In this document: positions 44,087 to 53,643 of the stretch, one piece after another
How the letters are laid out: the number at the start of each line of letters is the position of its first letter
Position numbering within the stretch: position 1 is the first letter of the stretch
DNA from: Pseudocalidococcus sp964653145
Lineage (GTDB): Bacteria > Cyanobacteriota > Cyanobacteriia > Thermosynechococcales > Thermosynechococcaceae
Assembly (NCBI GenBank): GCA_964653145.1
Contig: CAZZCG010000006.1
Span: 76,925-140,924, forward strand
Direction of reading: 5' to 3'
DNA: 64,000 bases
Translations under genes and position numbers: made by a program
The notes under the pieces: model-generated
Database searches by the model: none
The model's input: the letters and a program-made list of their open reading frames with translations, nothing else
What the model was told of the DNA's origin: nothing

Positions 44087-44782
44087 TTATGACTTAGATT
44101 GGGCCTGGGCTGAACGCAACTTTTTCCAGGCCAGGGGCAACAAAGAAAGCGCAACTAAGGCCAAACTTACCAAAATAATCGGGATCGGATTGCCGCTAAC
44201 TGCGAGTTGATCCCCCGCCACCCCGAACCAGGTATACAGGACAATACTGGGAACTAACCCCACAACTGTCCCCAGGCCATAGCTCCAAATATCAATCGCC
44301 GTCAGTCCAAACAAGAAGTTTACAAAACTAAATGGGGAAAAAGGGGCTAAGCGGACAGCTAAAACGAAATTCAACGGGTTAGCGACCACGGCCTGGTTAA
44401 ATTTTGCGACATACTTGTGATTGCCAAATTTTCGCTCGGCCCAATCATGGAGCAGATAGCGGGCTAACCAAAATGCTCCCATAGCCCCCAGGGTTGCCCC
44501 AGTTAATGCCCAAAGACTGCCCCAGGCCAGGCCAAAAATCGCACCACCCGCAATGGGAAAAAATGTTGCTGGTAAACCAACGATGGTTGCGAGGGCAAAG
44601 CAACTAATGAAAAAGACAACGGCCCAGGGGCCCCAACTGCGAATCACACCCACAAGGGCCTCATAATCAAAAATCCACCGCAATGGCCCCGCCAACAGAA
44701 TCCCTAAAACCAGGCCAGCCAACAGTAAAATCCAGAATTTTGGCTTGCGGGAGAGTTTTGACCAAAGTTGAGAAACATTCAT
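44087..44782 (-). CDS. TVP38/TMEM64 (DedA-like) membrane protein
   Basis: The 231-residue protein starts at the ATG at 44782 (MNVSQLWSKLSRKPKFWILL). An in-frame extension to 45100 exists but reads a chance frame over the EamA gene and is rejected. It has about six helices, with the SNARE-assoc/VTT motif FPIAGGAIFGLAWGSLWALT and GAMGAFWLARYLLHDWAERKF, then LRLAPFSPFSFVNFLFG. Bacterial VTT proteins are linked to lipid scrambling and undecaprenyl phosphate recycling. It stands 74 bases downstream of the EamA exporter gene. Confidence 0.88.
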   Translation of the reverse strand: MNVSQLWSKLSRKPKFWILLLAGLVLGILLAGPLRWIFDYEALVGVIRSWGPWAVVFFISCFALATIVGLPATFFPIAGGAIFGLAWGSLWALTGATLGAMGAFWLARYLLHDWAERKFGNHKYVAKFNQAVVANPLNFVLAVRLAPFSPFSFVNFLFGLTAIDIWSYGLGTVVGLVPSIVLYTWFGVAGDQLAVSGNPIPIILVSLALVALSLLPLAWKKLRSAQAQSKS

Positions 44783-44856
44783 AACCAATCGGGGCCTGGA
44801 AAAGGGTAAGCGCAAAACATCCCTACCGCCATCACCGCAACGCATCCATTTATCCG

Positions 44857-45744
44857 TCATCCCTGGGCCGTGTGAAGCCTGTTGGCCCAATAGGACGCGA
44901 CAACAACTAGCCCTCCCCCAATCCATTGAGCTAGGGTCGGATATTCGCCGATGATGACGACTGCACTGGCCACACCAAAAACTGGAATCAGAGCCAGATA
45001 GAAGGCCGCATGACTCACGGGGAGGTTCTGCAAAGCAACGAGATAGAGTAGGAACGCTAACCCATACTGCATGATTCCTGAGCCAATTGCCAACAACCAA
45101 AAAGGTAGTGAAATATTTGTGGCGCTCACCTCCTGGGTTGGGTTGAAAATTGACAGGACGCTAAAGCACAGTACGGTTGTAATTAGACCCACGGTTTGCT
45201 GGGATGTCGTCAATTGTAGTGGGTTAGCTGTTTCAATCTGTTTTTTACTTAGAACAACATAGAACACTGCGAACAGGGTTCCCAGAAGAATTAGGGCATC
45301 CCCCATTAGCGAGGCATGATTATCACCTTGGGTATCTTTGAACACCATCAGAAACACGCCCCCAAAACTAATCCCAGCCAAGAGGAACGTTGTCCGTGTC
45401 AGTTTCTCTCCTAGGAAAGCAGCGGCAAAAAGTATGGTCAGAATAACTTCAGTGGAAGCAATCATGGTGGCGTTGCTGACGGTGGTCATCTTAATCCCGT
45501 AGATGCCGAACATATAGGATAAAGCTGGCTCAAAAATCCCAGCCACCCCCTGTTTGAGGCGGGGCCAAGAAAAGGGAATTTTCCCCTCCCTCAGACAACA
45601 AACTATGACTAAAAATAAAACACTAGAGAGGAGTTGAAGGATCAGCAAGGTTGTTGCGGCAATCTCAGTGAGGGCAACCTTGGTTAGGGTCACCCCAACT
45701 CCCCAGCAAAACGCATAACTTAGCGCGATCAGGATTTTGTTCAT
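44857..45744 (-). CDS. EamA/DMT-family transporter
   Basis: The 295-residue protein has ten helices and the two EamA repeats (residues about 5-130 and 150-285), e.g. YAFCWGVGVTLTKVALTEI and FWLLAIGSGIMQYGLAFLLY. It is an inner-membrane drug/metabolite transporter of unknown substrate, often an exporter. Its start overlaps the stop of the MarR gene by four bases (ATGA), so the regulator and the transporter form one coupled operon, and the transporter substrate is likely linked to the effector of the regulator. Confidence 0.88.
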   Translation of the reverse strand: MNKILIALSYAFCWGVGVTLTKVALTEIAATTLLILQLLSSVLFLVIVCCLREGKIPFSWPRLKQGVAGIFEPALSYMFGIYGIKMTTVSNATMIASTEVILTILFAAAFLGEKLTRTTFLLAGISFGGVFLMVFKDTQGDNHASLMGDALILLGTLFAVFYVVLSKKQIETANPLQLTTSQQTVGLITTVLCFSVLSIFNPTQEVSATNISLPFWLLAIGSGIMQYGLAFLLYLVALQNLPVSHAAFYLALIPVFGVASAVVIIGEYPTLAQWIGGGLVVVASYWANRLHTAQG

Positions 45745-46262
45745 AGCTCCAGCAATTGGCGATATTTTTGCTCAACAGGGCAGTGATCGGTCGGGCACAC
45801 CTCTTCCTCGCACAGTCGGCAAATCATGAAGTTGCGGAGTTTGCCGGTTGTCATGGTTGCTAGCATCTTTTCTAGTAATTTCGTGAGCTGCTTGCGTTCG
45901 TCTTGGGTCAAGTCACCCATGGAAAGGTGTAACTGCTGTCGTCGCTCCATCAGAATAGCTTGGCGGCACCTGTGACCGACTTCTGTGAGAAATAGAGCAA
46001 GGGTGCGACCGTCTGAACCTGATTTCCGTTCCACAAGCCCTTGAGCCTCCAAGCGGTCGATCAGGCGAACAGTACCTGGGTGGGAGAGATTGAGAATTTC
46101 TCTGAGGGTATTAATGGAGAGTCCAGGATCCGCACCCAAGGTCACAATCGCAGCAGGAGCTTCCCCGCCCAATCCAGCATGGATTTCAGTTATTCCCTTC
46201 AGGGCATCGGTAATACCCAGGGCCAGGGCTCCTAAAAGATTCAAGGTTCTTGCGTTATCCAC
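45741..46262 (-). CDS. MarR-family transcriptional regulator with cysteine-rich tail
   Basis: The 173-residue winged-helix protein has the recognition helix region LREILNLSHPGTVRLIDRLEAQGLVERK near 55-82 and the wing SGSDGRTLALFLTEVGHRC. Beyond the usual MarR length it has a tail with ICRLCEEEVCPTDHCPV (four cysteines, about residues 148-165) that may bind a metal or sense redox state. It is translationally coupled to the EamA transporter gene. The likely operator is the palindrome in its own promoter (46307-46314), which would make it autoregulated. Confidence 0.88.
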   Translation of the reverse strand: MDNARTLNLLGALALGITDALKGITEIHAGLGGEAPAAIVTLGADPGLSINTLREILNLSHPGTVRLIDRLEAQGLVERKSGSDGRTLALFLTEVGHRCRQAILMERRQQLHLSMGDLTQDERKQLTKLLEKMLATMTTGKLRNFMICRLCEEEVCPTDHCPVEQKYRQLLEL

Positions 46263-46299
46263 AGAGAGACCTCAGGGGTTAGTGTTCAACTTAAGTATG

Positions 46300-46325
46300 T
46301 ATGTATTATGCATATTATATGACAA
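46300..46325 (-). promoter_or_regulatory. Possible promoter and operator of the marR-eamA operon
   Basis: On the minus strand TTGTCA (46325-46320) is followed after about 16 bases by an AT-rich hexamer resembling a -10 site (TACATA or CATACA). Between them lies the palindrome TATGCATA (46307-46314). A regulator bound there would block RNA polymerase, a common arrangement for MarR autoregulation. The site is inferred only from position and symmetry. Confidence 0.3.
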
Positions 46326-46418
46326 CCAATGAAACTTCGATTTTTCCTGATAGAACCTCCATCAGGTCATGGAGTTTACGAAAAGCTTTTCAAGGGAGGG
46401 CTGGAGTAGAGCCTGGAA

Positions 46419-49400
46419 TCATGAACTACTTTTTGAGACACTAAAATACTTGGCCATTGGGTGATAGGCAATAATTGCAGTTGTCGATTGCTCTGGATAA
46501 ATTTGTTCACTTTCATCCATGTACAAGTCAATCCGAGCGGTGTCCAAAAGCTCCAGTTGCTTAAATTGATCCTGAATATTGGGACAGGCCGGGTAGCCAA
46601 AACTATAGCGAGAGCCTTGATAGCGTTGGGCCAACACATCACGAATATTATCGGGGTCAAACTCGCTAAAACCCAACTCTTTGCGGATCCGCGCATGAAC
46701 CCACTCAGCCAAAGCTTCAGCAACTTGTACCGCCAGGCCATGAAAGTATAAATAATCCGTGTATTGATTGCTGGCAAACAGGGATTGAGCAAATTCCGTC
46801 GCAATATGCCCCACCGTTACCGCCTGCATTGGAAAGACATCAAACTGCCCCGATTCCATAGGACAGAAAAAGTCAGCAATACAGAAGCGGCGGCCAGAGC
46901 GTTGCCGAGGGAAGGTGAATGTGGCTATGGGAGAGTCTGGGGTTTGACCAAGTTTGATCAATTCTGGGTCATAAATCTGGAGTGAATTACCCTCGGATTG
47001 ACAGGGGAAATACCCATAGATGGCCTGGGGATGGAGCAAGTTTTCAGCAATCACCCGCTGTTTCCAGGTATCCAGAATCGGGTAGACTTTTTCGCTCAAG
47101 AACTGATCGTATTCTTCCCGAGACTGCTCTTTCGGTTTACGGAATTGCCATTGACCCGCAATCAGGGCCTGTAAATCCAAATACCAAAAAACTTCTTCTA
47201 GATCAATGTCATTCGGTGTCAAGATTTGGGTTCCCCAGAAAGGCGGTTGCGGACGCACAACATCAAGGGTGACAAATTCCGAGCGGGTAGTATCTTCCGG
47301 GGTTTCAATAATTGGTTTTTCTGATTCCTCTCGATCTACAGCGGTTTTTTCTGGTTTATGACCATTACCATTAACTTGATCTAAAAATCCCTGGCGGTCA
47401 TCCCAATTATTCTTAGCCTTAGCGGGCATGAGTTGATCCATAAAGTGAAGATCAGCAAAAGCATCTTTCCCGTAAATGACTTGGCCGTGATAGACATTTT
47501 GGCAATCTTCATGGACGAATTTCGGAGTTAAAGCGGCCCCGCCTAAAATCACGGGAACCGTAATCCCCCGCTCATTAAAAACTTCTAAATTCTCTTTCAT
47601 AAAGGCCGTGGATTTGACCAATAACCCACTCATGGCAATACAGTCGGCCTGGTGTGATTCGTAGGCAGCAATGATATTCTCAACGGGTTGTTTAATCCCC
47701 AGATTAATCACTTGATAGCCGTTATTACTGAGGATAATATCCACCAAGTTTTTGCCGATATCATGGACATCCCCCTTGACCGTGGCAATGATAAACACCC
47801 CTTTGCCTTTGCCACCCACATCCTGTTTTTCCATGTAGGGTTCGAGATAAGCGACGGCCGCTTTCATGGTTTCCGCAGATTGCAAAACAAAGGGAAGTTG
47901 CATTTGCCCCGAACCAAACAATTCCCCGACCACTTTCATCCCATCTAAGAGGAATGTGTTGATAATTTCTAAAGGTGGGTATGTTTCTAAGGCTTTAGCC
48001 AGTTGTTCTTCCAGGCCAATCCGTTCGCCATCAATAATGTGTTGCTTCAATCGCTGTTCGACAGGTAAGGCGGCATCCTGGGTGCGATCTCGTTTGGTGG
48101 TTTTCCCAGCAAAAACTTCGGTTAATTTTCCCAGCGGATCATAGACACAAATCCCATTGGCATCAAATTCCCGGCGATCATAAATTAAATCCTGACAGAG
48201 TTGCTGATGGTCGGGTTCAATTCGCGCTAACGGTAAAATCTTGGCAGCACTGACAATCGCAGCATCCATCCCGGCCTGCATCGCTTCATGAAGAAACATC
48301 GAGTTTAGGACTTGTCGCGCTGCAGGATTTAAGCCAAAGGAGATATTTGAAACCCCCAACAAAATATGACAGCCCGGCAACTCTTGACGCATCTGGCGAA
48401 TGGATTCAATGGTGGCCAGGCCATTGGCTCTGTCTTCTTCAATCCCGGTGGAAATAGGCAATGCCAGGGGGTCAAAGAAAATTTCATGGGCGGGAATCCC
48501 AAACTCTAAGGCGGCTCGATAGGCCCGTTGGGCAATGGCAAACTTTTTCTCCGCTGTCCGGGCCATTCCCTCTTCATCAATCGTGCCCACAACAATCCCC
48601 GCCCCGTAGGTTTTGGCCAGCTCTAGGACTTTGTAAAAGCGGGGTTCGCCATCTTCAAAGTTCGTCGAGTTGAGCAAGCATTTTCCCCCGGCAACTTTTA
48701 AGCCCGCTTCCATCTTTTCCCACTCAGTGGAGTCGAGCATTAAGGGCAAGGTGACATTAGTAACAAGGCGGGACACTAAATTGTGCATATCCCGCACCCC
48801 ATCCCGGCCCACATAGTCCACGTTGACATCAAGAATATGGGCTCCTTCCCGCACCTGTTCCCGGCCCATCGCCACCAGGCCATCCCAGTCTTCCGCGTTG
48901 AGCATTTCTCGACATTTTTTGGAGCCACTGGCATTGAGCCGTTCGCCAATAATTAAAAACGAATTGTCTTGGTCGTAGGGTTGAGGACTATAGATCGAGG
49001 CAGCCGCGGGAATAATTTCAGGAGTGCGTACTTTTGGGGTCAGGGTTAGAGCGATCTCGGCCAGGGCCTGGATGTGATCCGGACGCGTCCCACAACAGCC
49101 GCCAATGACCTGCACGCCTAAATCTTCCACAAACCGACTCAGGGCCAGGCGTAATTCCATCGGGGTCAGTTTGTAATGGGCATGGCCGCCGATATTTTCC
49201 GGTAAGCCCGCATTGGGAATACAAGAAACCACAAAGGGAGAATGCTTCGTTAAGTAGCGAATATGGTCAGCCATCAAGTCGGGGCCGGTGGCACAGTTCA
49301 AGCCCAAAATATCAATCGGGTAGGGTTCCAGGATTGTCAAGGCTGCACCGATTTCGGAACCGACTAGCATTGTCCCCTGCTGTTCCATCGTCACGGACAC

Positions 49401-49976
49401 CATGATTGGCCGCCGCGCCCCTTTTTCTTGAAAAACCTGCAAAATCCCATTTAGAGCCGCCTTAATTTGCAGGACATCTTGACAGGTTTCCACTAAGAAT
49501 AAATCAACACCGCCATCCCACAGGCCCCGTGCTTGTTCAGCAAAAGCAGTTTGGAGCGTGTCGTAGTCAATATGGCCTAGGGTGGGCAGTTTTGTCCCAG
49601 GCCCCATGGAACCCGCAGCAAATCTGGGTTTTTCTGGAGTCGAAAATTCGGTAGTCAAAGCTTTAGCCAATTCAGCAGCGGTTTTATTCAGTTCGTAGGC
49701 TCGATCCGCTAGGTCATATTCCGCTAGAACAACGGAGGTACCACCGAATGTATCTGTTTCAATCACATCCGCCCCAGCAGCGAGGAAATCCCGATGTACT
49801 TTCGCAACAGCGTCCGGTTTCGTGAGGACGAGGTACTCATTGCAGCCTTCATATTCCTTGCCGCCAAAGTCTTCTGCGGTTAAGTTTTGGACTTGTAAGT
49901 TGGTTCCCATCGCGCCATCAAAAACAATGACGGGCCGGTTGGGATTGTGAAGACGCTCAAGGAATGCAGAAGCCAT
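46419..49976 (-). CDS. metH: Methionine synthase, cobalamin-dependent
   Basis: MetH methylates homocysteine with methyl-tetrahydrofolate through a cobalamin carrier. The 1185-residue protein has all four modules in order: homocysteine-binding (VFDGAMGTNLQ start, GLNCATG and zinc ligands in GGCCGTRPDH, to about 325), pterin-binding (IGERLNASGSKK, about 345-605), cobalamin-binding with the cap and the DVHDIGKNLVDIILSNNG motif carrying the cobalt-ligating histidine (about 640-850), and the C-terminal activation domain with SAM (about 930-1185; YFPCQSEGNSL, RYSFGYPACPN). No cobalamin or SAM riboswitch was recognised upstream, where the Uma2 gene ends 13 bases away. The CobT-like and CobU genes of this window serve its cofactor. 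Confidence 0.98.
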   Translation of the reverse strand: MASAFLERLHNPNRPVIVFDGAMGTNLQVQNLTAEDFGGKEYEGCNEYLVLTKPDAVAKVHRDFLAAGADVIETDTFGGTSVVLAEYDLADRAYELNKTAAELAKALTTEFSTPEKPRFAAGSMGPGTKLPTLGHIDYDTLQTAFAEQARGLWDGGVDLFLVETCQDVLQIKAALNGILQVFQEKGARRPIMVSVTMEQQGTMLVGSEIGAALTILEPYPIDILGLNCATGPDLMADHIRYLTKHSPFVVSCIPNAGLPENIGGHAHYKLTPMELRLALSRFVEDLGVQVIGGCCGTRPDHIQALAEIALTLTPKVRTPEIIPAAASIYSPQPYDQDNSFLIIGERLNASGSKKCREMLNAEDWDGLVAMGREQVREGAHILDVNVDYVGRDGVRDMHNLVSRLVTNVTLPLMLDSTEWEKMEAGLKVAGGKCLLNSTNFEDGEPRFYKVLELAKTYGAGIVVGTIDEEGMARTAEKKFAIAQRAYRAALEFGIPAHEIFFDPLALPISTGIEEDRANGLATIESIRQMRQELPGCHILLGVSNISFGLNPAARQVLNSMFLHEAMQAGMDAAIVSAAKILPLARIEPDHQQLCQDLIYDRREFDANGICVYDPLGKLTEVFAGKTTKRDRTQDAALPVEQRLKQHIIDGERIGLEEQLAKALETYPPLEIINTFLLDGMKVVGELFGSGQMQLPFVLQSAETMKAAVAYLEPYMEKQDVGGKGKGVFIIATVKGDVHDIGKNLVDIILSNNGYQVINLGIKQPVENIIAAYESHQADCIAMSGLLVKSTAFMKENLEVFNERGITVPVILGGAALTPKFVHEDCQNVYHGQVIYGKDAFADLHFMDQLMPAKAKNNWDDRQGFLDQVNGNGHKPEKTAVDREESEKPIIETPEDTTRSEFVTLDVVRPQPPFWGTQILTPNDIDLEEVFWYLDLQALIAGQWQFRKPKEQSREEYDQFLSEKVYPILDTWKQRVIAENLLHPQAIYGYFPCQSEGNSLQIYDPELIKLGQTPDSPIATFTFPRQRSGRRFCIADFFCPMESGQFDVFPMQAVTVGHIATEFAQSLFASNQYTDYLYFHGLAVQVAEALAEWVHARIRKELGFSEFDPDNIRDVLAQRYQGSRYSFGYPACPNIQDQFKQLELLDTARIDLYMDESEQIYPEQSTTAIIAYHPMAKYFSVSKSSS

Positions 49977-49989
49977 AAAGCTGCGGGAT

Positions 49990-50568
49990 TTAGGAATGCC
50001 AGAGATCCGTTAAGTCTAAAACAAAATTTGGTAGGACTTCATCCCCAAGCAGCTTACTGGGTCGATCCAATGACACAGGTGCTTGTTCCGGGCGATAAAT
50101 CCAGGCCAGGCCCGATGTCGGTACCAGTAACCAACCCAGACGCCCGCCACTGTGAATGTATTCTTCCATTTTGGCCTGGAGGGTCGCAAGATTATCAGAC
50201 GGAGAAGCCAGTTCCAAGACAAAATCCGGACAAATCGGAGCAAAGCCCTGTTTTTCAGATTCAGTCAGTTGCTGCCAGCGTTCCAAGGAAATCCAGGCCA
50301 AATCAGGAGAGCGCACTGCCCCATTGGGTAACAAAAATCCAGCGGAAGAATCAAACGCCACACCCAGGCCCCATTTGCGATTCCAGGCCCAAAGTTGTCC
50401 CGCGAGTTCAAAATTACGATGCCCAGTTTCACTCCCTGCAGGGGCCATTTGAATTAACTCACCTTGAGAAGTCCGCTCCAATCGTAAATCTGGCTGGGCC
50501 GCACAAAGTTCCTGAAACTCTGCCAGGGAAATCGGGGTTAAAACCGCTGCAGCAAGGGGGGATGGCAT
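49990..50568 (-). CDS. Uma2-family (DUF820) PD-(D/E)xK nuclease-like protein
   Basis: In this 192-residue protein, the order PLAAAVLTPISLAEFQELCAAQ, AVRSPDLAWISLERW and APICPDFVLELASPSDNLATLQAK matches the Uma2 family, with the conserved D-x-x-x-E-x-S metal site in DFVLELAS. The family is greatly expanded in cyanobacteria and its function is not known, although it has a nuclease fold. It is encoded just upstream of metH on the same strand, and shared transcription is possible. Confidence 0.85.
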   Translation of the reverse strand: MPSPLAAAVLTPISLAEFQELCAAQPDLRLERTSQGELIQMAPAGSETGHRNFELAGQLWAWNRKWGLGVAFDSSAGFLLPNGAVRSPDLAWISLERWQQLTESEKQGFAPICPDFVLELASPSDNLATLQAKMEEYIHSGGRLGWLLVPTSGLAWIYRPEQAPVSLDRPSKLLGDEVLPNFVLDLTDLWHS

Positions 50569-50752
50569 GACAAGAGCAACAGAATTTTCTGACTAAATCT
50601 TTATCGGTAATTATAACGGTTGGCTTGACCGGGTAACTATTTGAGCGAAGGCTAGCTTCAGAGGCTCTTGATTGCGTGTTTATTGGCACATTGTGTTTTT
50701 ATCGACCCAGGCCAACTGTCCAGAATCTCCGGCAAAACTTACACTGATACCT

Positions 50753-52570
50753 ATGACCCCAGCTGCAATCCCAGAACCCATCGCCCGCGCTGAAAACGAT
50801 TGGCGCCTATTTTTGCGGATTATTCCCTATGCCCGACCCTACACCCGAGCTTTAATCGCCGCGGGGGCAATGTTGATTCCTTTGGCGGTAGCAGCGGCCC
50901 TACAACCAATCATCATCGGCCAGGCCATTTCGTTTCTTAAAAAAGAACCCAGCACCTACGATTTTCTCGAAGGCTTAGATGTCCCCCAAGGGATTGATTT
51001 ACTGACCTTACTCCTTTTTTTAACGGTGATTATCCGTTTTATTTTGCAGGGCGTTCAAGGCTATTGGGTGACAAAAGTTGGGCAGCAGATTACCGCCGAT
51101 ATTCGCCAAGATTTATTTATCCACGTCACGTCCCTATCCGCGGCATTTTTCGACCGCACCCCAGTTGGTAAATTAATTACCCGCTTAACCAGTGATGTGG
51201 AGGCGTTGGGGGATGTCTTTGCCACAGGGGCGGTGGGAGTTGTCAGTGATCTTTTTTCAATTCTCGTTGTCACCATTGCCATGCTCTGGATTGATCCCTT
51301 GCTTGGTTTGCTCCTCCTGGGGATGGTGATTCCGGTAACGGGCCTAATCATTTACTTTCAAATTCGGTATCGCCAGGCCAACTACAAGGCTCGAGAGGAG
51401 TTGTCGGCCCTTAATTCCAATTTGCAAGAAAATATTGTTGGCATCGGGGTTGTCCAGCTATTTCGTCGAGAAGTTTTTAATAGCAACCTCTTTGAAACCA
51501 TCAATAGGCGGTACGTCAAAGCCGTTGATAAAACCATTTTTTACGATTCTGCCGTATCCGCAACCCTGGAGTGGATCACGTTTATTGCCGTAGCGGGAGT
51601 GTTGTTGTTAGGTGGGTGGTTAGTGGAGTCAGAGCAAATTGACTTTGGGATGTTGGCCACGTTTATTCTCTTTTCTCAGCGTGTGTTTGATCCCCTGCGG
51701 CAACTGGCGGAAAAATTCACGACGATCCAGGCCGGGTTTACTGCCGTTGAACGGATTACGGATCTGCTCAATCAACCCATTGCAATTCGGGATCCAGAAT
51801 CACCAGCGCAACTTCCACCCGCCCACCCCACCCAGGCCTTTGGAGAAGTTCGGTTTGAGGATGTCTGGTTAGCCTACAAAGATCAGGATTATGTCTTGCA
51901 GGGCCTGGATTTTACGATTCGGCCTGGGGAAAAAGTGGCTATTGTCGGGCCAACGGGCGCGGGCAAAAGCTCCTTGATTCGATTACTATGCCGTCTTTAC
52001 GAAGCCAGCCGTGGCCGAGTCTTAGTGGATGGCGTGGATGTGCGATGTTTGCCTCAAACCGAGTTAAGACGGCACGTTGGGGTCATTTTACAGGATGGGT
52101 TTTTATTTTCCGGTGATGTCAAAGGCAATATCTCCCTGGGTGAAGAATACTCCTTAGCGGACATCCAAGCGGCGGCAGAGCAGATGAATGTGGCTGAATT
52201 TATTGAGCAACTGCCCAGGGGCTATGACACAGAACTGCGAGCGCGGGGGACAAATCTCTCAGCCGGTCAGAAACAGCTCTTGGCCTTTGCCCGGGTCGCC
52301 ATTCGGGATCCACGGATTTTAGTCCTTGATGAAGCCACCGCCAGTTTAGATGTGGGCACAGAAGCGATGATTCAAGCAGCCCTGGAACAATTGCTGGTCA
52401 ACCGCACCGCCATTATCATTGCCCACCGATTATCAACGATTCGGAATGTGGATCGAATTTTAGTCCTCAAACGGGGGGAACTCGTGGAAATGGGCAGTCA
52501 TGATGAGTTGTTAGCCCAGGGAGGAATCTACGCCAGTTTGCACCAACTCCAACAGTTAGGGGTGGGTTAG
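50753..52570 (+). CDS. ABC-type exporter, fused permease and ATPase (MsbA/BmrA-like)
   Basis: Half-transporters of this type dimerise to export lipids, drugs or peptides. The protein has 605 residues from the ATG at 50753 (MTPAAIPEPIARAENDW); the earlier in-frame start at 50672 would place 27 unlikely residues in front. Six helices (about 40-310) precede the ATPase domain, with Walker A GPTGAGKSS, the Q-loop in VILQDGFLF, signature LSAGQKQLL, Walker B ILVLDEATASLD and H-loop IIAHRLS. The substrate is unknown and the neighbours give no hint. Confidence 0.9.
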   Translation: MTPAAIPEPIARAENDWRLFLRIIPYARPYTRALIAAGAMLIPLAVAAALQPIIIGQAISFLKKEPSTYDFLEGLDVPQGIDLLTLLLFLTVIIRFILQGVQGYWVTKVGQQITADIRQDLFIHVTSLSAAFFDRTPVGKLITRLTSDVEALGDVFATGAVGVVSDLFSILVVTIAMLWIDPLLGLLLLGMVIPVTGLIIYFQIRYRQANYKAREELSALNSNLQENIVGIGVVQLFRREVFNSNLFETINRRYVKAVDKTIFYDSAVSATLEWITFIAVAGVLLLGGWLVESEQIDFGMLATFILFSQRVFDPLRQLAEKFTTIQAGFTAVERITDLLNQPIAIRDPESPAQLPPAHPTQAFGEVRFEDVWLAYKDQDYVLQGLDFTIRPGEKVAIVGPTGAGKSSLIRLLCRLYEASRGRVLVDGVDVRCLPQTELRRHVGVILQDGFLFSGDVKGNISLGEEYSLADIQAAAEQMNVAEFIEQLPRGYDTELRARGTNLSAGQKQLLAFARVAIRDPRILVLDEATASLDVGTEAMIQAALEQLLVNRTAIIIAHRLSTIRNVDRILVLKRGELVEMGSHDELLAQGGIYASLHQLQQLGVG

Positions 52571-52583
52571 AGATGGGAGTGGG

Positions 52584-53537
52584 TTATGGTTTTCTCCAGG
52601 CCAGGCCATAGCGATCATGACCAGCTAAATCCTTCAATATCTCGATCTGATCAAAGGCCCCAGTTGCCAGGATTAACTCTCGAACGGCCTCCCCTTGCCC
52701 CGTCATCATTTCCAGAATCAACAAACCGTTGGGCAGCAGAAAATCTGGCGCGGAATTAATGATGTCTCGTAAATCTGCCAGGCCGTGATCACCACTGATT
52801 AAGGCTAATTTCGGTTCATGGTGTTGGACTTCCGGCTGTAACTCGTTCAATAAATCCTGGGGAATATAGGGCGGATTGGCCACCACACCGGCAATTTTTC
52901 CCTGAAAATTTTGTAATGGCTCCCACCAGGCCCCATGTCGCAACTGAATCCGGTCTTGAAGCTGATAGGCCTTGATATTTTCTTGAGCTATTTTTAACGC
53001 TTTTGGTGAAAGATCAACTGCAAGCACCGTGGCCTGGGGAAACATTGTTGCTAAACCTATGGCTAAAGCACCGGAGCCAGTTCCTAAATCAAGCCAAATT
53101 CCAGTTTTGTGGATTTCAGTTGAATGGTTGTCGGCCAAGTCAATTAAATATTCTGTCTCTGGCCTGGGAATCAACACATCTCGAGATACGGTTAACTTAA
53201 ATTCTCGCCAATAGGTATAGCCCAAGAGCTGTTGTAGGGGAATCTGATCCCGCCAGCGGATTTCCCAGAGTTGGGTTAAATCTTCCAGCCCCAACCTGCT
53301 AGAAATATGGGCATCCTCCCAGGCCCCTAACTTGAGGTTTAAAGCGGTTAGGCTAGTCACTTCCTGGAGTAAGTAGGCGAGTTCCTGCTGTCCTTCCAGT
53401 TGACGATGGGCAGGAATTTGTCCTTGGGCCCAGACATACCAGGCCTGGAGCGCGTCCCTGGAAATTTCTCCCGGCTGATTGGTCGGAGCATTGGTCTGAT
53501 GAATGTCCCTCGAGTCTTGTATGCTCATATCTGGCAT
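52584..53537 (-). CDS. prmC: Release factor glutamine methyltransferase
   Basis: PrmC methylates the GGQ glutamine of peptide-chain release factors. The 317-residue protein has an N-terminal helical domain, YTYWREFKLTVSRDVLIPRPETEYL just before the Rossmann part, SAM motif DLGTGSGALAIGLA, and the catalytic VVANPPYIPQDL motif that binds the glutamine. Normal length is about 280-300, and the extra N-terminus here is a short polar stretch with a second ATG at 53528. It converges with the ABC exporter gene. Confidence 0.95.
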   Translation of the reverse strand: MPDMSIQDSRDIHQTNAPTNQPGEISRDALQAWYVWAQGQIPAHRQLEGQQELAYLLQEVTSLTALNLKLGAWEDAHISSRLGLEDLTQLWEIRWRDQIPLQQLLGYTYWREFKLTVSRDVLIPRPETEYLIDLADNHSTEIHKTGIWLDLGTGSGALAIGLATMFPQATVLAVDLSPKALKIAQENIKAYQLQDRIQLRHGAWWEPLQNFQGKIAGVVANPPYIPQDLLNELQPEVQHHEPKLALISGDHGLADLRDIINSAPDFLLPNGLLILEMMTGQGEAVRELILATGAFDQIEILKDLAGHDRYGLAWRKP

Positions 53538-53643
53538 GGTTCGTCTTTCCTGGCCCTGCCACTATTAATATACGTCCAAGATTTTACATAAATTGCTATA
53601 GTCATCTTCTTTCCTTGCTGCCACCCCAAGACTCCCTGCCTCC

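Noticed and set aside
44783..45100. N-terminal extension of the TVP38-type gene to 45100
   Set aside because: It would run through the EamA coding sequence in another frame, while family members start near the ATG at 44782.
49977..50020. Cobalamin or SAM riboswitch before metH
   Set aside because: Only 13 bases separate metH from the preceding gene, and no B12-box or SAM-aptamer pattern was found.
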